64,000 bases of DNA from Prostheceraeus crozeri (GCA_907163375.1 CAJQUW010003469.1:124001-188000), one strand, 5' to 3'. Numbered from the stretch's first letter, positions 12,721 through 21,897 are shown. Notes: generated by a model not told the origin, from the letters alone. Numbers and translations are program-made.

Positions 12721-14781
12721 AAATTAGGGACATCTAAGGAACGCTCAGTTCTCACAGCATGTAGTGCACTGGAGGCCGGTGACTTCGGCAGTCTTGTTGG
12801 TTGACGATGGTTTGTGCGCATCTGAATAAAACTGAAACAAGTTGTGAACAAGTCACTTTATGATTTTTAAATGCATCAATATTCTGATACGCACATGAAG
12901 AGTGACTGCGCTCATGGGTGAAACTCTGATTGATTATGTCCGCAGTTCCCAGCAGGTCCCAAATGCTCGATAAGATGAATGAAGATAAAAGGGATAGGAA
13001 TATTGAACAAAATGAATAGGCTGCCACTTGTTTTAATCCATTTTTGTATAGGGCGATGTCCTACACACTGTCCTTTGTTCATTTTGATCGTCTATTTTAA
13101 TTGTGTTGGATCTTGGTGGGCGGCCCATTTCACGTGAAATGGATGAAATGCCCTTAAGACGGCCCTGTATGCATTTTTATATGCCACGCATGCTGCATGG
13201 CTGATGTTGAGTCACCGGAACTTAAACGCCGTGTGTGTCAAGGATGTATGAAATATTCCGATAGTTCGATATCAGTGAAAATTATTAGAGATGTACATTG
13301 CGGCAAGAATTTCACATAATAAATATTCATAGAGATTGAATCATTAGCATCCGTCGAGTAAAGGAAGAGAAGACCAATGTAAAGAAGTTACTGACGATTG
13401 AAGTGTTGCGTTCGTAGAGAACGATGAGGAACTGACGGAGACTGACTTAAGCGATCATCTTGTTTATGCCTACGGGTGAAAGTTGACGCAAAAGGTCGTC
13501 TAATTTCAATATTTTTGGCTGCTCACAAAAGGTAGGAAATATCAGGATGAAACTGAAAAAGAAAGTAACTGTTGAGATATTGTGAGACATAATTGGAACC
13601 GAAGAGTATAGTTACTACAAGCATGTAAAACCTAGCTGAATGTGTCTTCAGATATTTCATTCTGTTACTATTCACAGGGTGGCGGCCGAGCCCGGGAATT
13701 GCCCTTAAATTTTTGCGAAATAGCCAATTAGCCCTTGAGTATCCCGAGAATGCCATTTAATGATTTTTTGCCAGTATGTTGAACGAGTATAATTTTTTAA
13801 TTTGCTACTATTATGACTTTTATTGAGCCCACCATTTCTATTAAATTTCTTCGAATATTATTTGAAGTAACTAATATGATTGCACATCTGGATGAAACAC
13901 TTTGAGTACATGAATTTGTTTCGTTTTTATGTGACTGTTAATGATATTTGTGAGGCGATGGTTGTGTCGCATGCGCGTCGCTTATAATGAAATCGCTAAT
14001 GATGAAGCTTAGGAAATAAGTAATGTTGCATCTTACAAAAGCAATGTTCACGTCGAAGTCGATGGGTTGACCATAAACTAATTCGTATATGCAAGTATAA
14101 ACTCGCAAAAAATCGTTTTTGTTTTTTTTTGTTTCTTAACGAGCTTACATGCAATTTCGTAACAGACTCGTGATATGGCAAATTGGCACATTATGCAGCC
14201 TCTAATGATGCAATTAAAGTTGCGAGCTTTAGACACTAAAAAAGTCATCTAAATCGTCGTCTATCTTCATGTTACAAATTTCAGAAGTTGTAAGATACTT
14301 TGCAAGTGTAAAACCTTTGAGCAATAATAGCTTTATTCAACACTGCAGGTTACTTAAACGCTTTCACCCACACCAAGTTGTAGAAGGATATCATTCCAAA
14401 ATCATGCCAAAAAATTCTACCAACGCTGCCACTGACAAAAAGTGCATCAAAATTTTCTTTGGTATTTTGAACATAAGTCTGGCTAAGTGATGAGTTCGAA
14501 ACCTCACATCAAGTCGCGACAAGAAGTCCACCTAAACCAATGGAACACATGTATAGACCACCGCTTCCAAATATCGGGGTCGCGACCAAAAATATGGTCG
14601 CTAGTATATGGACCCAACCATTTGGAGCTTCTTCTATTGGTAGAAATTTTGTTCTCTGCTCCGGTCACGACTATACCAGAAACGCGAAAAATAAATCAAC
14701 AAATACCGTTGCAGGCATCAAAGCAAGCAAATTTTGATAGCCTATGCCATATGCCTAGAAAAATAAGGCCTAGCTAGTTAA
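12721..14781. other. Spacer with one transposon-end fragment
   Basis: CAGGGTGGCGGCC at 13675-13687 followed by GAGCCCGGGAATTGCCC is a DNA-transposon terminus like the one ending at 8721. Otherwise I see no gene. The stretch ends at the target duplication of the large element. Confidence 0.45.
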
Positions 14782-14787
14782 TACTTG
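14782..14787. other. Left target-site duplication TACTTG
   Basis: TACTTG here is repeated exactly at 34208-34213, immediately outside the two termini of the 19.4-kb element. A 6-bp duplication is the length known for Maverick/Polinton insertion. Confidence 0.9.
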
Positions 14788-15996
14788 AGTAGTAAGCTCA
14801 CCCCAGGCGCAAGTCCAAAATGCGCAACCCCCCCCTCTGTCCGGCAGGTGAGGGAGTTTGCCAAGGATGTGTTGGGAGGAATGGGTCCGAGAGGAGGAAA
14901 CGGTTCCCCCCCTCTGGAAGGAAGGAGGAGTGATGAGGCAAGGGGTGGAATCTCGGAAGGATAGAGTGAGAAACGGCGGGTTTTGGGATGAGAAAGGCTG
15001 GAAATCGTCATGAAGGAGGTCTCGGATTGGAAAATGGAGTGCAGATTCGGACTCTACGTGAAATGTTGGGTTAGGAAAATTGTTGAGGACGTAACCCCCC
15101 CTCCCCTTCCTGCCAAACTTCTAACTTTGGTGTGAGAGATGGTAGAAAGTCGTGCAATAGCTCATTTGAAAGCTAAAAGTGAGAAAAATGCAGTGGAAAG
15201 CTCAGTTTGGTCTAATTTTCCTGGGTTGAGGGAGGAAAATGCCAGGAAAACGTCAGAGTTGAAAAAGTCAGGTTTTGGAGGTTTTGGGATGAGAAAGTCC
15301 ATGTTTCGGTATGAAGGAGTGCTCGGATGGGAAAATGGAGTGCAAATTCGGACGTTTTGGCCACTTTTGGGTCTAGGAACGTCTTCCCAACTCAATTGGA
15401 GAGAAAAAGTTCTGACCCCCCCCTCGCCAACGATCTTCCAACTTTGGTTGTAGACATCGTAGAAAGTCGTGCAATAGCTCATTTGAAAGCTAAAAGTGAG
15501 AAAAATGCAGTGGAAAGCTCAGTTTGGTCTAATTTTCCTGGGTTGAGGGAGGAAAATGCCAGGAAAACGTCAGAGTTGAAAAAGTCAGGTTTTGGAGTTT
15601 TTCGGATGAGAAAGTCCATGTTTCGGTATGAAGGAGTGCTCGGATGGGAAAATGGAGTGCAAATTCGGACGTTTTGGCCACTTTTGGGTCTAGGAACGTT
15701 TTCCCAACTCAATCGGAGAGAAAAAGTTCTGACCCCCCCCCCCTTCGTTAACGATCTTCCAACTTTGGTTGTAGAAATCGTACAAAGTCGTGCAATAGCT
15801 CGTTTGAAAGCTGGGAGTGAGACAAATTCAGTGGAAAACATGGCTTGTTCGTATCTGCCTTCGTTTAGAGGTGAGACTTTATTGAAATTTTGGACATTGA
15901 CGAAAAAACGACAGAGTTAGAATTTTTATGAAAATCGCTCTAGCGGGTGAAGCAAGCCTCGGACGGGAAAACAGAGACCAGATTTGGAATCAGCGT
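14788..15996 (+). repeat. Left terminal inverted repeat
   Basis: This segment matches the reverse complement of 32018-34207. The outer part holds a C-run flanked by GTCCGGCAGGTGAGG, mirrored at about 34140-34165. The inner limit is at TTGGAATCAGCGT; beyond it the two arms differ completely. The arm has about 2.4 copies of the 318-bp unit, against about 5.6 on the right, which explains most of the length difference. Confidence 0.9.
15139..15920 (+). repeat. 318-bp tandem repeats in the left TIR
   Basis: Units start near 15139, 15460 and 15780 (the last is partial). Each contains GTCGTGCAATAGCTC and a run of 7 to 10 C residues. Because the unit length is a multiple of three, long frames stay open on both strands; I do not treat these as genes. 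Confidence 0.85.
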
Positions 15997-16012
15997 ACCA
16001 TTCTGCATCTCA

Positions 16013-16474
16013 ATGTCATTCATGCTATGTCTCCGAAGTGAAAGGAAGAAAGATACAGAAGCAGTAAAGTTTACGGATGAATTTTGTTCACTACGTTTTC
16101 ATCGGCAAAGTCTTCGTGGTGTGATTAGGGACTACATCATCTCCTTTCATCATGAAAAGGCAGACTTAGAATTTGCTATCGCTAAAGGTTACTTCGTTTT
16201 CCAACAGCTCATGGACAGTTTGATGAATAAAGATGTGAAAGGACGATTAGTTGCAGAGATTGAATTTGAGAAAGTGACTGATGAACATTCAAGTGAACGT
16301 GTAGTGTTTCATTTTGCATCCTATTCTGCAGAGACGATACATGATCCCAAAGATTTCTATCAGCGACAGATGGCGAAAATTGCATCTCGACTAGATTCAT
16401 TTCATGAGCATGGATCCAACTTGCTCTTATGTCGCATAAAACACATTCATATTCAACTCAATGTGCTAAACTAG
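16013..16474 (+). CDS. Polymerase-N-domain paralogue 1 (family 1)
   Basis: Predicted 153 residues; I chose the ATG at 16013 because an upstream in-frame ATG (15947) lies inside the inverted repeat. The protein has no named domain that I recognise. It aligns by eye with 19411-19830, with 28243-28695 and with the N-terminal region of the element's DNA polymerase. Shared points are a leading SLRGVIRDY-type helix, DVKGRLVA followed by alternating charged and hydrophobic strands, FYQRQMAKI, and a final IKHIHIQLNVL strand. It opens the first plus-strand gene block, followed by a family 2 gene. The function is unknown; sharing with the polymerase suggests a role in replication, which is inference. 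Confidence 0.65.
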   Translation: MSFMLCLRSERKKDTEAVKFTDEFCSLRFHRQSLRGVIRDYIISFHHEKADLEFAIAKGYFVFQQLMDSLMNKDVKGRLVAEIEFEKVTDEHSSERVVFHFASYSAETIHDPKDFYQRQMAKIASRLDSFHEHGSNLLLCRIKHIHIQLNVLN

Positions 16475-16571
16475 ATTTGACTGCAAGATTTGGGAAAAGC
16501 ATTAATGAGTCGGTCGTCCACGTGCCTCCTTTTCCCTGCCGCAACGAAGTCAGGGGAGAAACGAGGTCTCT

Positions 16572-16736
16572 GATTGGCTCACATAGTGTCAAATGTGGAT
16601 TCGCAGGAGACTATAAAAGCAGACGTCTCCCCATTTTCTCTTCATTTCATTCTCTTGACTTCGAAAGCGTGTGTGACTTGCTGAAGCCATTCTCCGTCTC
16701 AATTTTGTCTGATCAATCCTGTTTGCAAATTTACAA
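16572..16736 (+). promoter_or_regulatory. Promoter and untranslated leader of the first plus-strand unit
   Basis: An inverted CCAAT box (GATTGG, 16572-16577) precedes a TATA box (CTATAAAAGC, 16611-16620). A start region containing TTCATTTCATTC follows at the expected distance. The leader runs to 16736 and ends at a splice donor, CAA|GTGAGTG. The intron 16737-17093 contains GCTATCAA (17033-17040) and ends TTACAG, just before the ATG at 17100. The same plan is seen in two minus-strand units of the element. Confidence 0.6.
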
Positions 16737-16745
16737 GTGAGTGTC

Positions 16746-16934
16746 ATGACTGTCCGACCTAAACCTTACCAGCATTTTAGAAGAGAGACGCAGGAGAGTG
16801 TGTGGCCGATGATTGTACAAGCTTATTTTGTTGAACCATCGCCACCACCGCCTCCACCACCTAGACGCTTTACGTTTAAGTCTTTTAGGGAATTGAAACG
16901 CAATTCCGGTCCTAAGCCCAAGACATTTAATTGA
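16746..16934 (+). CDS. Small proline-rich ORF inside the leader intron
   Basis: A 62-residue frame with a run of seven prolines followed by basic residues lies entirely within the predicted leader intron 16737-17093. It starts 10 bp after the donor. If the leader were left unspliced, it would be the first frame read. There is no recognisable domain, so it may be a chance frame. Confidence 0.25.
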   Translation: MTVRPKPYQHFRRETQESVWPMIVQAYFVEPSPPPPPPPRRFTFKSFRELKRNSGPKPKTFN

Positions 16935-17099
16935 CTGGACGATGACGAAGACTTAGACTTTGGTGATAAGCTTTAAATCATGTGAACGCTCCAAAAGGTC
17001 CTCTTAAGGGCCACCTCATATGTCACTGCTAAGCTATCAATTTTCTTTTCTCTGATGATCATGAATGTGGTTAGTGGTATTCTTTCGTTACAGACTGCC

Positions 17100-17783
17100 A
17101 TGGCCATGAATCATACTCCTACTGCTGCATCACTCAATCCTCAACATCCCGAGCTGTGTAATCCGAAAATTGAAAAGGTAATTCACGGCTATCCTACCTA
17201 CAAACAACAAGTGCGCTACAACGGTGTTCGACTCTATCTTCAAACGCCGGTTGTATACTTACCAAAAGTGGATACGCAAGTAAATCGTTGCGGTCAAAAC
17301 CTGAGTATTCCTATTGATAATTGGTTGCGTCAGCAGCTTGACATTTTAGAAGACGTTGTGCGGCAAAAGGCTCTTATTCCTACTGAACTATTACAGTTGT
17401 GACCAGAAAAGAAAACTTCTTATTATAAACCTTTGTATCGCGGCACTCGCTGCTATATTTTACAAAGCAAGTATTGTAAAGTCACTTCAGGAGTGACAGT
17501 TGAACAGTCAGTTGAAACAGAATTGTCATCGTTAGGCGCAGGCTTTTATTCCTTTCATATTGAGGTACCTGCTGTTTATGTGGGACCCCATCAATCTGAC
17601 GGTAATTTGATTTCTCTCAATTTGCGCGTTGCTCAAATTCATCATCAACCTGAGTTAACAGGTCTTGATCACATTGAGAAAGTCATTGATTCTTGTGTCA
17701 AAGAGTGTCAAGAACCTGTCACTAAACCTAAACGTCGTCGCACATCAAAGAAAGATGGTGCTACCACCAAAGAGAAATCTTAA
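17100..17783 (+). pseudogene. Family 2 protein, copy 1, one internal stop
   Basis: One frame of 228 codons runs from ATG 17100, right after the leader-intron acceptor, to the stop at 17781-17783. It is interrupted by a single TGA at 17400-17402. Both halves align with 20346-20912: an SIPIDNWLRQQLDILED helix before the stop, and GFYSFHIEVPAVYVGP plus a LRVAQI strand after it. The tail is basic (KPKRRRTSKK), suggesting nucleic-acid binding or nuclear import. The fold appears beta-rich. I do not recognise the family; a single-stranded-DNA-binding role would suit a replication element but is speculation. The start overlaps no other gene; the end overlaps the RING-like frame. Confidence 0.6.
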
Positions 17784-17934
17784 GTATTGTAATCAGTTAG
17801 TATGTAGTGAATGTGGAAAACGCGGCCTTGCGCGTTATGTTCAAATAAAACATTGTAATCATGTTGTATGTATCTTTTGTTATGTAAAGGACAGACATCC
17901 TTGTAAAGTTCCTGCTCAATGTATTATTTTGTAA
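17755..17934 (+). CDS. RING-like zinc protein
   Basis: Predicted 59 residues starting at ATG 17755, within the last codons of the family 2 frame but in a different frame. The cysteine/histidine order is C-x2-C-x13-C-x-H-x2-C-x2-C-x7-C-x5-C (VCSECGKR, then CNHVVCIFC, then CKVPAQC). This fits a RING-HC finger except that the last pair is spaced by five rather than two. RING proteins usually act as E3 ubiquitin ligases; whether this one does is unknown. It may be spliced onto an upstream exon rather than start at its own ATG. Confidence 0.5.
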   Translation: MVLPPKRNLKYCNQLVCSECGKRGLARYVQIKHCNHVVCIFCYVKDRHPCKVPAQCIIL

Positions 17935-17956
17935 TTAAGTCTTTTTGATATTGTAG

Positions 17957-19237
17957 GTTGTCATCTTCATAGACAGTGAGGGAACACCCATGCAGGAATT
18001 GAGTGCTATTGCTATGAGAGAAAGTGATCAAACTGTTGTTAGTGTATATCATAGATTTGCCTACTGTCCTCCACACAAAGACGAATGGTTGGCTGGCTGG
18101 CTGGATTACCCGACCCCGTCCCACGGATAGGGGCGTGGCGGAACGCCACGGAGACCGAGGAGGCGGGCAACCCCCCATGGGCGATGCCAAAGATCAAAAA
18201 CAGAGCCCGAGGACCCGAAGATAGCCGCTCGGGTGGAAGAGAGGCAGGGACAAGAGCACAGTAAGTGGGGTACATCGTGGTTTACACCACAAACAGGGCA
18301 GTCAGGAGAAGTGGACCTGCCAATCCTGTGAAGATAGGAGTTGAGAAGAAGGCTGTGGCCGTTGCAACGAAGACGTGAGAGCTCACAACGGACAGCGCGA
18401 GGGAGGGACATGCTACGCTAGTGACTTGTGAAGAAATCAAAGACGAACTAACGGAAGTCCTCCAGGAGTTGAACAGGGAATGACGAATGAAGGACTTCAG
18501 AGAAGACAGACACTGAGGAGCTGCAGAGGGGAGAGAAGTGCCACTTTTGGCAAGCGCATCTGCAGAATCATTGCCACTGATGTTCGAGTGACCAGGAAGC
18601 CACTGCAATGACACTGAGATCGAGGAAGAGCAGAGGGACGACAGAGTGGACGGACCTGGACAAGAGGGGCGACGGGGGTGAAGAGAGCACGGTCAGAGCC
18701 GAGAGAGAGTCGGACAAGAGAAGAAGAGAGGAAAAGAGACATGAGGAGTGATGGGAAACGGACCAAGAGAGAGCATGCTGGATTGCAACCATTTCAGACG
18801 AATGGTCACGACGTCATGTGCATGGACTTGATCCTTCTATTTTGATTCATATTGGATTTGTAAATGAAACGTATTTGATAAGTGATTTCAAACGGTGGCT
18901 GTCAGGTTTTCATATTGTTAAAATATTAGGAAATGATTCTGAACGAGAAGCAACAACACTTCAGTTGCACATTGATAATTTATATTTACCATGTTGGGTA
19001 GATCGTGTAAGACAAGACTATCATATGCATTGTGATCAAAAGAAGTTTAGAGATGAAATGATTTTTGACATGGCAATATGTTTCGGTGATAGAGATCACC
19101 TGTACAGACCACCATCCCATTGTAATACTAGAAATAAAGCTACCTACATTGCAAAACTCTCTTCACGCTGGCATTGTAGTCTCTATGACGTTTATGAACT
19201 GCATCTATATTATTGTCAACAGCATGGGTCTATGTAA
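17957..19237 (+). pseudogene. DEDDh exonuclease-like gene split by a retrotransposon
   Basis: The coding parts are 17957-18089 and 18807-19237; the 706 bp between them plus one 11-bp duplicate are a retrotransposon. Without the insertion the reading frame is continuous. The N-terminal part has VVIFIDSEG, with the D-x-E of motif I in the DEDD exonuclease family. The C-terminal part has HCSLYD, the H-x4-D of DEDDh motif III, and RRHVHGL just after the insertion point. About 188 residues in total. No in-frame ATG precedes motif I. TTGTAG immediately upstream looks like a splice acceptor, so an earlier exon probably supplies the start. A 3'-5' exonuclease would fit DNA replication beside the polymerase. 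Confidence 0.65.
18090..18795 (-). mobile_element. 5'-truncated non-LTR retrotransposon with RNase H
   Basis: The insert is flanked by an exact 11-bp duplication, AGACGAATGGT, at 18079-18089 and 18796-18806. Read on the minus strand it opens inside an RNase H domain (EMVAIQHAL, then DSLSAL, then PGHSNISGNDSADALAK). It continues into a CCHC-type finger (CPVCGVNHDVPHLLCSC) and ends in repeated GCCA rather than poly(A). RNase H plus a C-terminal finger fits elements of the I/Jockey group. One frameshift lies within the RNase H. The insertion destroyed the exonuclease-like gene. Confidence 0.85.
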
Positions 19238-19410
19238 ACCATGTTTTTACTCCTTGTGAATGAATGATGATCATTTTATGAAGTGTATTCTGTACTTGTG
19301 AATTTTGTCTGGTGTTGAATAAACTTACAGTGGAACATGATTGTTATTTCTGTTTTATTCATAGTGGAAGTCATTGAAGCAATGTGAAATCTATAGTTAC
19401 AACGTTTATG

Positions 19411-19830
19411 ATGTCGCATCGTACCTTAAGTAACCACATGTGTCATTTGACACTTGATCAACAAGGATTCGATGGATTTTTACAAGATTGGAAACTTATA
19501 TTTAAAATGAAGATGAATGATATGAAAGTAGCGCTCACTGAAAGCCTTCCTCTCTTCAAAAGATTGATGGAGAGTTTACAACCTCAAGATGTAAAGGGTA
19601 GACTAGTTGCTTATATAGAGTTGAAAGATTTACAAAAACCACTTCGTTTTGGATCTTATTGCACCGAATGGATTACTCTTAGTGATCAATTTTATGGTCG
19701 TCATATGGAGAAAATTATGGAGAGAATAGAAGAGACGATGGAAGGAAATGCATACGTTATTAAACATATCATGATTCAACTGAGTGTGTTTACATCCACG
19801 ACTTTGTTTGATGCGCGACACATTGTGTAG
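19411..19830 (+). CDS. Polymerase-N-domain paralogue 2 (family 1)
   Basis: About 139 residues; either ATG at 19408 or 19411 is possible. It aligns with 16013-16474: DVKGRLVAYIELK matches DVKGRLVAEIEFE, and FYGRHMEKI matches FYQRQMAKI. The end, IKHIMIQLSVF, matches the same terminal strand. It follows the exonuclease-like gene and precedes the second family 2 gene, repeating the order family 1 then family 2 of the left block. AATAAAG follows the stop at about 19836. Function unknown. Confidence 0.65.
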   Translation: MSHRTLSNHMCHLTLDQQGFDGFLQDWKLIFKMKMNDMKVALTESLPLFKRLMESLQPQDVKGRLVAYIELKDLQKPLRFGSYCTEWITLSDQFYGRHMEKIMERIEETMEGNAYVIKHIMIQLSVFTSTTLFDARHIV

Positions 19831-19880
19831 ATGCAATAAAGTTTTCTTTTCACTGAGTATTTTGTAATGGTGTATAGAGC

Positions 19881-20144
19881 AACATGAGTCATTGCGCTTT
19901 GTGCATTACTATCAGGGTCTTTGTTAGATAAATGAATGCGTCTTTGTTCGAGAAAAGGGGCGTGTCATAACATGAGTCATTGCGCTTTGTGCATTACTAT
20001 CAGGCTCTTTGTTAGATAAATGAATGCGTCTTTGTTCGAGAAAAGGGGCGTGTCATAACATGAGTCATTGCGCTTTGTGCATTACTATCAGGCTCTTTGT
20101 TAGATAAATGAATGCGTCTTTGTTCGCTAGAAGGGTCGTGTCAC
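19881..20144 (+). repeat. Three 88-bp tandem repeats with TGAGTCAT
   Basis: Units start at 19881, 19969 and 20057, each beginning AACATGAGTCATTGCGC. The first two are almost identical; the third differs near its end. Each unit holds the AP-1-like site TGAGTCAT. The array lies between a gene and the next promoter, so it may work as an enhancer or replication-related repeat; this is inference. Confidence 0.85.
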
Positions 20145-20274
20145 TCAAGTCTTTGTGAGGACTAGAACGACTTTGTAAGAGGGAAGGTTTCCACCCACGC
20201 AGTCAAAAGTTCACGTGCGATATCTCTTTGTCACATAACAAAGACACGGAAAACATGAAAAGGGAAACGTATGT

Positions 20275-20330
20275 GATTGGAGCTAGGTCTGCTTATAAAA
20301 CGAACGACTGAGCTCATGGCAATCATTTCC
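20275..20330 (+). promoter_or_regulatory. Promoter of the second family 2 gene
   Basis: GATTGG (20275-20280) is followed by TTATAAAA (20293-20300). The expected start site falls near 20321 in ATCATTTCCG, resembling the start region of the first unit. This places the ATG at 20316 at or before the start site and makes the ATG at 20346 the more likely initiator. Confidence 0.5.
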
Positions 20331-20345
20331 GTCCTTGCGCTAACC

Positions 20346-20912
20346 ATGCAGTTGCTCGAAGCCATCAACTCCTCTGCTCTCGCACTGGGTACACTGAACT
20401 CCCTTACTTTAGCATCGGGTAAAAATACTTTCAATCAAAAGGTAACTCATCATGGAGAATCCGTGACCATAAAAACTCAAAGTCATCGGATAGATTATCT
20501 AAAGGTTATGTCAACAAAGTATGGACTGGCCGTGTGTGTGCCGTTAGACTATTGGACACGGTTACAATTCAATACTCTTGAAACATTCCTGAAAGAAAAT
20601 CTCTCCATTCCCAAAGAAATTGTTCGACACAATGGGAAGCGGCCACAAGTTTCCATCATGGAAAGACGATACATGTATGTGCATATGGTGAGACACTGTC
20701 TCATCATCCATGAAAAGGAGGGCAGCGAATTCGACTTACTCAATTGCAAACCACTCCCCATTTTGGGAAAAGGATTCTACTCCTTCGAAATTAAAATTCA
20801 AACCGTCTACATGGGTCCGCGCAGCGACGGAAGGTTGTTTACGTTGAATCCCTATCTTGTCTCCATCACCTTTAAAACTGATGTCCATGTTGATGATGAT
20901 CAACTACAGTAA
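20346..20912 (+). CDS. Family 2 protein, copy 2
   Basis: About 188 residues with an uninterrupted frame. The start was chosen from the TATA position. It aligns with 17100-17783 along its length: VPLDYWTRLQFNTLE against IPIDNWLRQQLDILE, and GFYSFEIKIQTVYMGP against GFYSFHIEVPAVYVGP. It lacks the basic tail of copy 1 and ends in an acidic stretch instead. No known domain is recognised. It follows family 1 copy 2 and precedes the TBP homologue, and its intact frame suggests it decayed less than copy 1. Confidence 0.65.
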   Translation: MQLLEAINSSALALGTLNSLTLASGKNTFNQKVTHHGESVTIKTQSHRIDYLKVMSTKYGLAVCVPLDYWTRLQFNTLETFLKENLSIPKEIVRHNGKRPQVSIMERRYMYVHMVRHCLIIHEKEGSEFDLLNCKPLPILGKGFYSFEIKIQTVYMGPRSDGRLFTLNPYLVSITFKTDVHVDDDQLQ

Positions 20913-21068
20913 CACTCCACACACTGAGAACGCACCATCGGTCTTTATGAGACCACGGCCTAACGGCCACCATATCAAGAAAGAAAATGTACACTCACCA
21001 TGCCACACATGAGCATGACTCTCTCTCCTTCTTTCTTAGGCATACCCTTCTTCACTCAGGTTTGAATC

Positions 21069-21698
21069 ATGTGGAAATTATCAGCATGGCTCCATGTATC
21101 ATGGAAAAGTCAGTGTGTTACATTTCATGATATGAAACGTCAACTTCAGATCACTCTAGAACGCTTTCATCTACGAAAGTTGCATCGCGCAATCCTATCC
21201 AACTCTTGCCGTGTCATTAACGTAGGAGACGGCATTGTATTTATTCGCATTCAAGAGATGATTCTACATAATGATCACTGCTACATTGTGATTCCGAAAC
21301 CCTCATTGGAAAAGTATAAAAGGGAAGTTCACTCAACCCTCATGTCATTTGTGAGTCATGCTCCCCATCCGCATCATCAACGCCATGCGCGAAATGAATC
21401 TCAGAAGAGACATCGATTTAGAACAGTTGCATACCCATCTTCCCGATTCAGTATATCATCGAGGTCGTCCGCAAATGTTGGTCATTCGCATGAGCAACGG
21501 TCGAAATCTTCAAATCTTTCGCTGCGGCAAAATCCAAGTCCTAGGAAACCCTTCTCATTTCGTGATGCAGTCCATGTGTTACGAAGTCGTCAAGAAAATG
21601 CGAACACTCATGCCTCATCTACGCCTCAGTCCCCTGACATTGAAGAATATAGTAGTGTCTGTTCAATTGAAGATGTTAGTGAATCTAGCCAACATTAA
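21069..21698 (+). CDS. Unknown protein overlapping the TBP homologue
   Basis: An open frame of 209 residues starts just after a good splice acceptor (TTCTTCACTCAG at about 21048-21059). The first 96 residues do not overlap another gene and read like a compact mixed fold with basic residues. The rest, rich in serine, lies in another frame under the TBP homologue and may be chance coding. I do not recognise any domain. The N-terminal part could be a separate gene or a leader exon for TBP. Confidence 0.35.
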   Translation: MWKLSAWLHVSWKSQCVTFHDMKRQLQITLERFHLRKLHRAILSNSCRVINVGDGIVFIRIQEMILHNDHCYIVIPKPSLEKYKREVHSTLMSFVSHAPHPHHQRHARNESQKRHRFRTVAYPSSRFSISSRSSANVGHSHEQRSKSSNLSLRQNPSPRKPFSFRDAVHVLRSRQENANTHASSTPQSPDIEEYSSVCSIEDVSESSQH

Positions 21699-21897
21699 AA
21701 CCAGTAATCATTGTATATTTTACGAAACTGAACTCTTTCCTGCTGCTCTGATTCGGAAGTGGCATCCTGTACATATTGCAGTGTTTCACAACGGACATTG
21801 TATCATGACTGGTTTACGTGATATCAGTAAAGTAGCTGACATTGCTAAATCTTTAATGCGTTATCTGTATGAGTCACAGTTAATGGAATCGTGTTAA
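21358..21897 (+). CDS. TBP-like: TATA-box-binding-protein homologue
   Basis: A frame of 179 residues contains two TBP-type repeats. The first (about residues 5-82) holds LQIFRCGKIQVLG, corresponding to the IF..GK...TG strand of TBP. The second (about 95-175) holds LKNIVVSVQL, then YETELFPAALIR and IAVFHNGHCIMTG, matching the YEPELFPGL and IF.SGK..LTG region of eukaryotic TBP. The phenylalanines in both strands are at positions where TBP inserts into the minor groove. The frame has no stop and is about the size of the TBP core. TBP recruits RNA polymerase to TATA promoters. Here it may direct transcription of the element's own TATA-box promoters (inference). TBP-like proteins are known from some large DNA viruses; I know of none in Polintons. 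Confidence 0.8.
   Translation: MLPIRIINAMREMNLRRDIDLEQLHTHLPDSVYHRGRPQMLVIRMSNGRNLQIFRCGKIQVLGNPSHFVMQSMCYEVVKKMRTLMPHLRLSPLTLKNIVVSVQLKMLVNLANIKTSNHCIFYETELFPAALIRKWHPVHIAVFHNGHCIMTGLRDISKVADIAKSLMRYLYESQLMESC

Larger units (their letters stand above)
8041..13167. repeat. Inverted CAGGGCCGTC ends bracketing the first dehydrogenase copy
   Basis: CAGGGCCGTC at 8041-8050 is matched by its reverse complement at 13158-13167. Each is flanked on the outside by TATG (8037-8040 and 13168-13171). The sequence resembles DNA-transposon termini. The two ends could belong to one 5.1-kb element carrying the gene or to two unrelated fragments. Similarity between the arms beyond the first 10 bp is weak, so the single-element reading is only a possibility. 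Confidence 0.3.
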
